A stretch of DNA of 64,000 nt from Himantopus leucocephalus (Eukaryota; Chordata; Aves; Charadriiformes; Recurvirostridae), in assembly GCA_003993805.1 (NCBI GenBank), contig RSEF01000005.1, forward strand, positions 19,054,045 to 19,118,044, written 5' to 3'. Positions 58,386-64,000 of the stretch are shown here, in pieces. The notes beneath the pieces were generated by a model. It made no database searches, was not told the DNA's origin, and saw only the letters and a list, made by a program, of their open reading frames with translations. Every line of letters begins with the position of its first letter. Positions within the stretch are counted from its first letter, which is position 1. A program made the translations under genes and the position numbers.

Positions 58386-58567
58386 TGTCGTGGTTTAGGC
58401 CAAATCGGCCACTGGGGACGTGGGGNNNNNNNNNNNNNNNNNNNNNNNNNNNNNNNNNNNNNNNNNNNNNNNNNNNNNNNNNNNNNNNNNNNNNNNNNNN
58501 NNNNNNNNNNNNNNNNNNNNNNNNNTTACTGAACAAAATTGGTCCTGTTTTACCTCAAACCAGAACA
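58386..58567 (+). mobile_element. Avian ERV LTR element with its interior lost in an assembly gap
   Basis: The left end is TGTCGTGGTTTAGGCC and the right end CTCAAACCAGAACA. These are near-perfect inverted termini with the TG...CA ends of retroviral LTRs. GGGAA occurs directly before (58381-58385) and directly after (58568-58572), a perfect 5-base target-site duplication. Only 40 bases of the left and 42 of the right end are sequenced. The 100 Ns between them are a placeholder, so the insertion could be a solo LTR of a few hundred bases or a complete provirus of several kilobases. The strand is assigned by the left end. Confidence 0.8.
58426..58525. other. Assembly gap (100 N)
   Basis: There are exactly 100 Ns between the two ends of an LTR element. 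Reading frames spanning it are meaningless. Confidence 0.98.
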
Positions 58568-60023
58568 GGGAAGAATTCCTTTCACCTAAAGGCATCCGTA
58601 GTGAAGTCAGGATTAAGAGGACAAGGTCCCCTCTGGTAAAGTCCTTTGGTCCAACACAGTCACTCTCCAACACTTTCCACCAGTTATCTGAAGGGTAAAG
58701 GCAGCTCCAGCATTTGACATGTCAACAAAACTAAGGATTTTGTTTCTTTGTTTCAGAGTTTCATTTAGTACTTGTACGTCCTTTACATATTAATCATAAA
58801 TGTACCTATAACTCCTCACTTTCATCTGGGAAGCCTTATGCAGGAACCACTACAAAAACAACCTGACAAAATTCCAGTAGCATGGCAGTTACTGACGTTG
58901 CCCTCTGTTGCTCAGTTTCAGTTTTCACTTCTCACATACCTGAAGAAGGTGGTTTCTCAAGAGACTGTCCATCTCCCAGTGCATGATAAACCACAAACTA
59001 CTTTATATTTGTGGTTTATACTAAGCCCTGGTATTAACTCAGCATCCCTTTGCAAAGAGGCCAGATTCATTGAAAATGTCAGTTGATGCCAGATTTTCTT
59101 ACAGATGAGAAAACTACCTACACATACCGTACAGAAAAGGAAATTACAGTGATCACTAAGACAGAGTTGTGAGAACGGCAGCAGATTAGTGGCAAATCAC
59201 CTCACTTGTGTGGATTTGTGCACACAAGAGAATTGCACCTCACTTCTCTTTTCCCCTTATCCCAGGGGTCCATCTAGCACAGCAGATCCTCAGTCACCTC
59301 TGTAATGAATATGGGGCCCAAACTGCACATCATCAGCACTATTTGTGCACAGGGACAGCAAATAGCACATGTGAAATGGTGGGCAGTATTGAAGAGGGAG
59401 GGAGAAACCATACAGAGACACAAGTATTTTCAAGAGCACTCAAAGCGACAAATCCAGCCTGCTCCCTTATTACTTCCTAACCTGGTCACCTTACAGCATT
59501 GAGAGTCCCCAGTTTCACTTGGATTCTTTTACTTCCCGGCACAAACATGATTATTCAACATCACCACTTAAGAATATCCTGGTTTTGTTTACCAGGGCAT
59601 AGCAAGCGAGAATACCTGTTTTGTCTCATGCAGATTTACACACCTTGTTGACTAGATACATTAAATAGACATCACATATCAAATGAAAGTTAACTTACCA
59701 GACAAGATAACTGAGAAAATAACAATAAAAAAGGTGTGGAAAATTTTCAGAAGTACAACGGCATAAGTTAGGCAATCATACTGGTTGAATATTTGGCTTG
59801 GCACCTAAGATCATCTGTATTTTTCTTTTTGGCTCTATGTCTAAGCTGTCATTTCTTGCCACAAAACATTTAAGCTCAAACATACGTTCAGCTACAGATC
59901 TTGAGAAAAATACCTTGGGAAAATGTAAACTGAAACAAAAGGCTATGTTTCTTTCTCAGAACTAAAAACTCAACATAAATCACCACTATATACATTTCAG
60001 CATTTAGGTCAAATTAATATTTA

Positions 60024-64000
<3,977 letters not shown>

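Noticed and set aside
58327..58698. Open frames across the gap at 58426-58525
   Set aside because: They depend on Ns of unknown length.

Overview
The window is a piece of bird nuclear genome. The evidence is CR1 retroposon fragments, some ending in the avian ATTCTATG tail, long terminal repeats (LTRs) of avian endogenous retrovirus type, and widely spaced vertebrate exons in AT-rich DNA. No bacterial, phage, plasmid or CRISPR structure is visible. The assembly is a draft: it has two 100-base N gaps (17729-17828, 58426-58525) and single Ns at 9386, 10341 and 18059.

One gene can be supported: LRP5, the Wnt co-receptor, on the minus strand. Six consecutive internal coding exons, equivalent to exons 2-7 of mammalian LRP5, lie at 60025-60421, 47387-47584, 43416-43612, 41300-41431, 22242-22638 and 21593-21764. 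Their lengths are 397, 198, 197, 132, 397 and 172 bases. Every junction has AG/GT splice sites and the phases agree from exon to exon, giving an open frame through all six. They encode the first six-bladed YWTD beta-propeller, the first EGF-like module and the first half of the second propeller. Exon 1 (start codon and signal peptide) lies beyond position 64000. Exon 8 onward lies below position 1.

The remaining 97 percent or so is intron. Intron 7 (1-21592, incomplete) holds two CR1 fragments, polypurine and poly-G tracts, an AT-rich repeat, and a near-perfect inverted repeat with 207-base arms. Intron 6 is 477 bases. Intron 5 (22639-41299) holds a CR1 fragment and two solo LTRs of different families. 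Introns 4 and 3 are short and nearly empty. Intron 2 (47585-60024) holds an 18-base tandem repeat close to exon 3, a GATA/GACA microsatellite, a long CR1 copy, and an LTR-bounded element interrupted by a gap. Intron 1 (60422-64000, incomplete) shows nothing recognisable.

I found no convincing new biological system. The best unexplained structure is the inverted repeat at 14689-15921. Next is the gap at 58426-58525, which sits between two LTR ends with a perfect target-site duplication and may hide an uncollapsed provirus.
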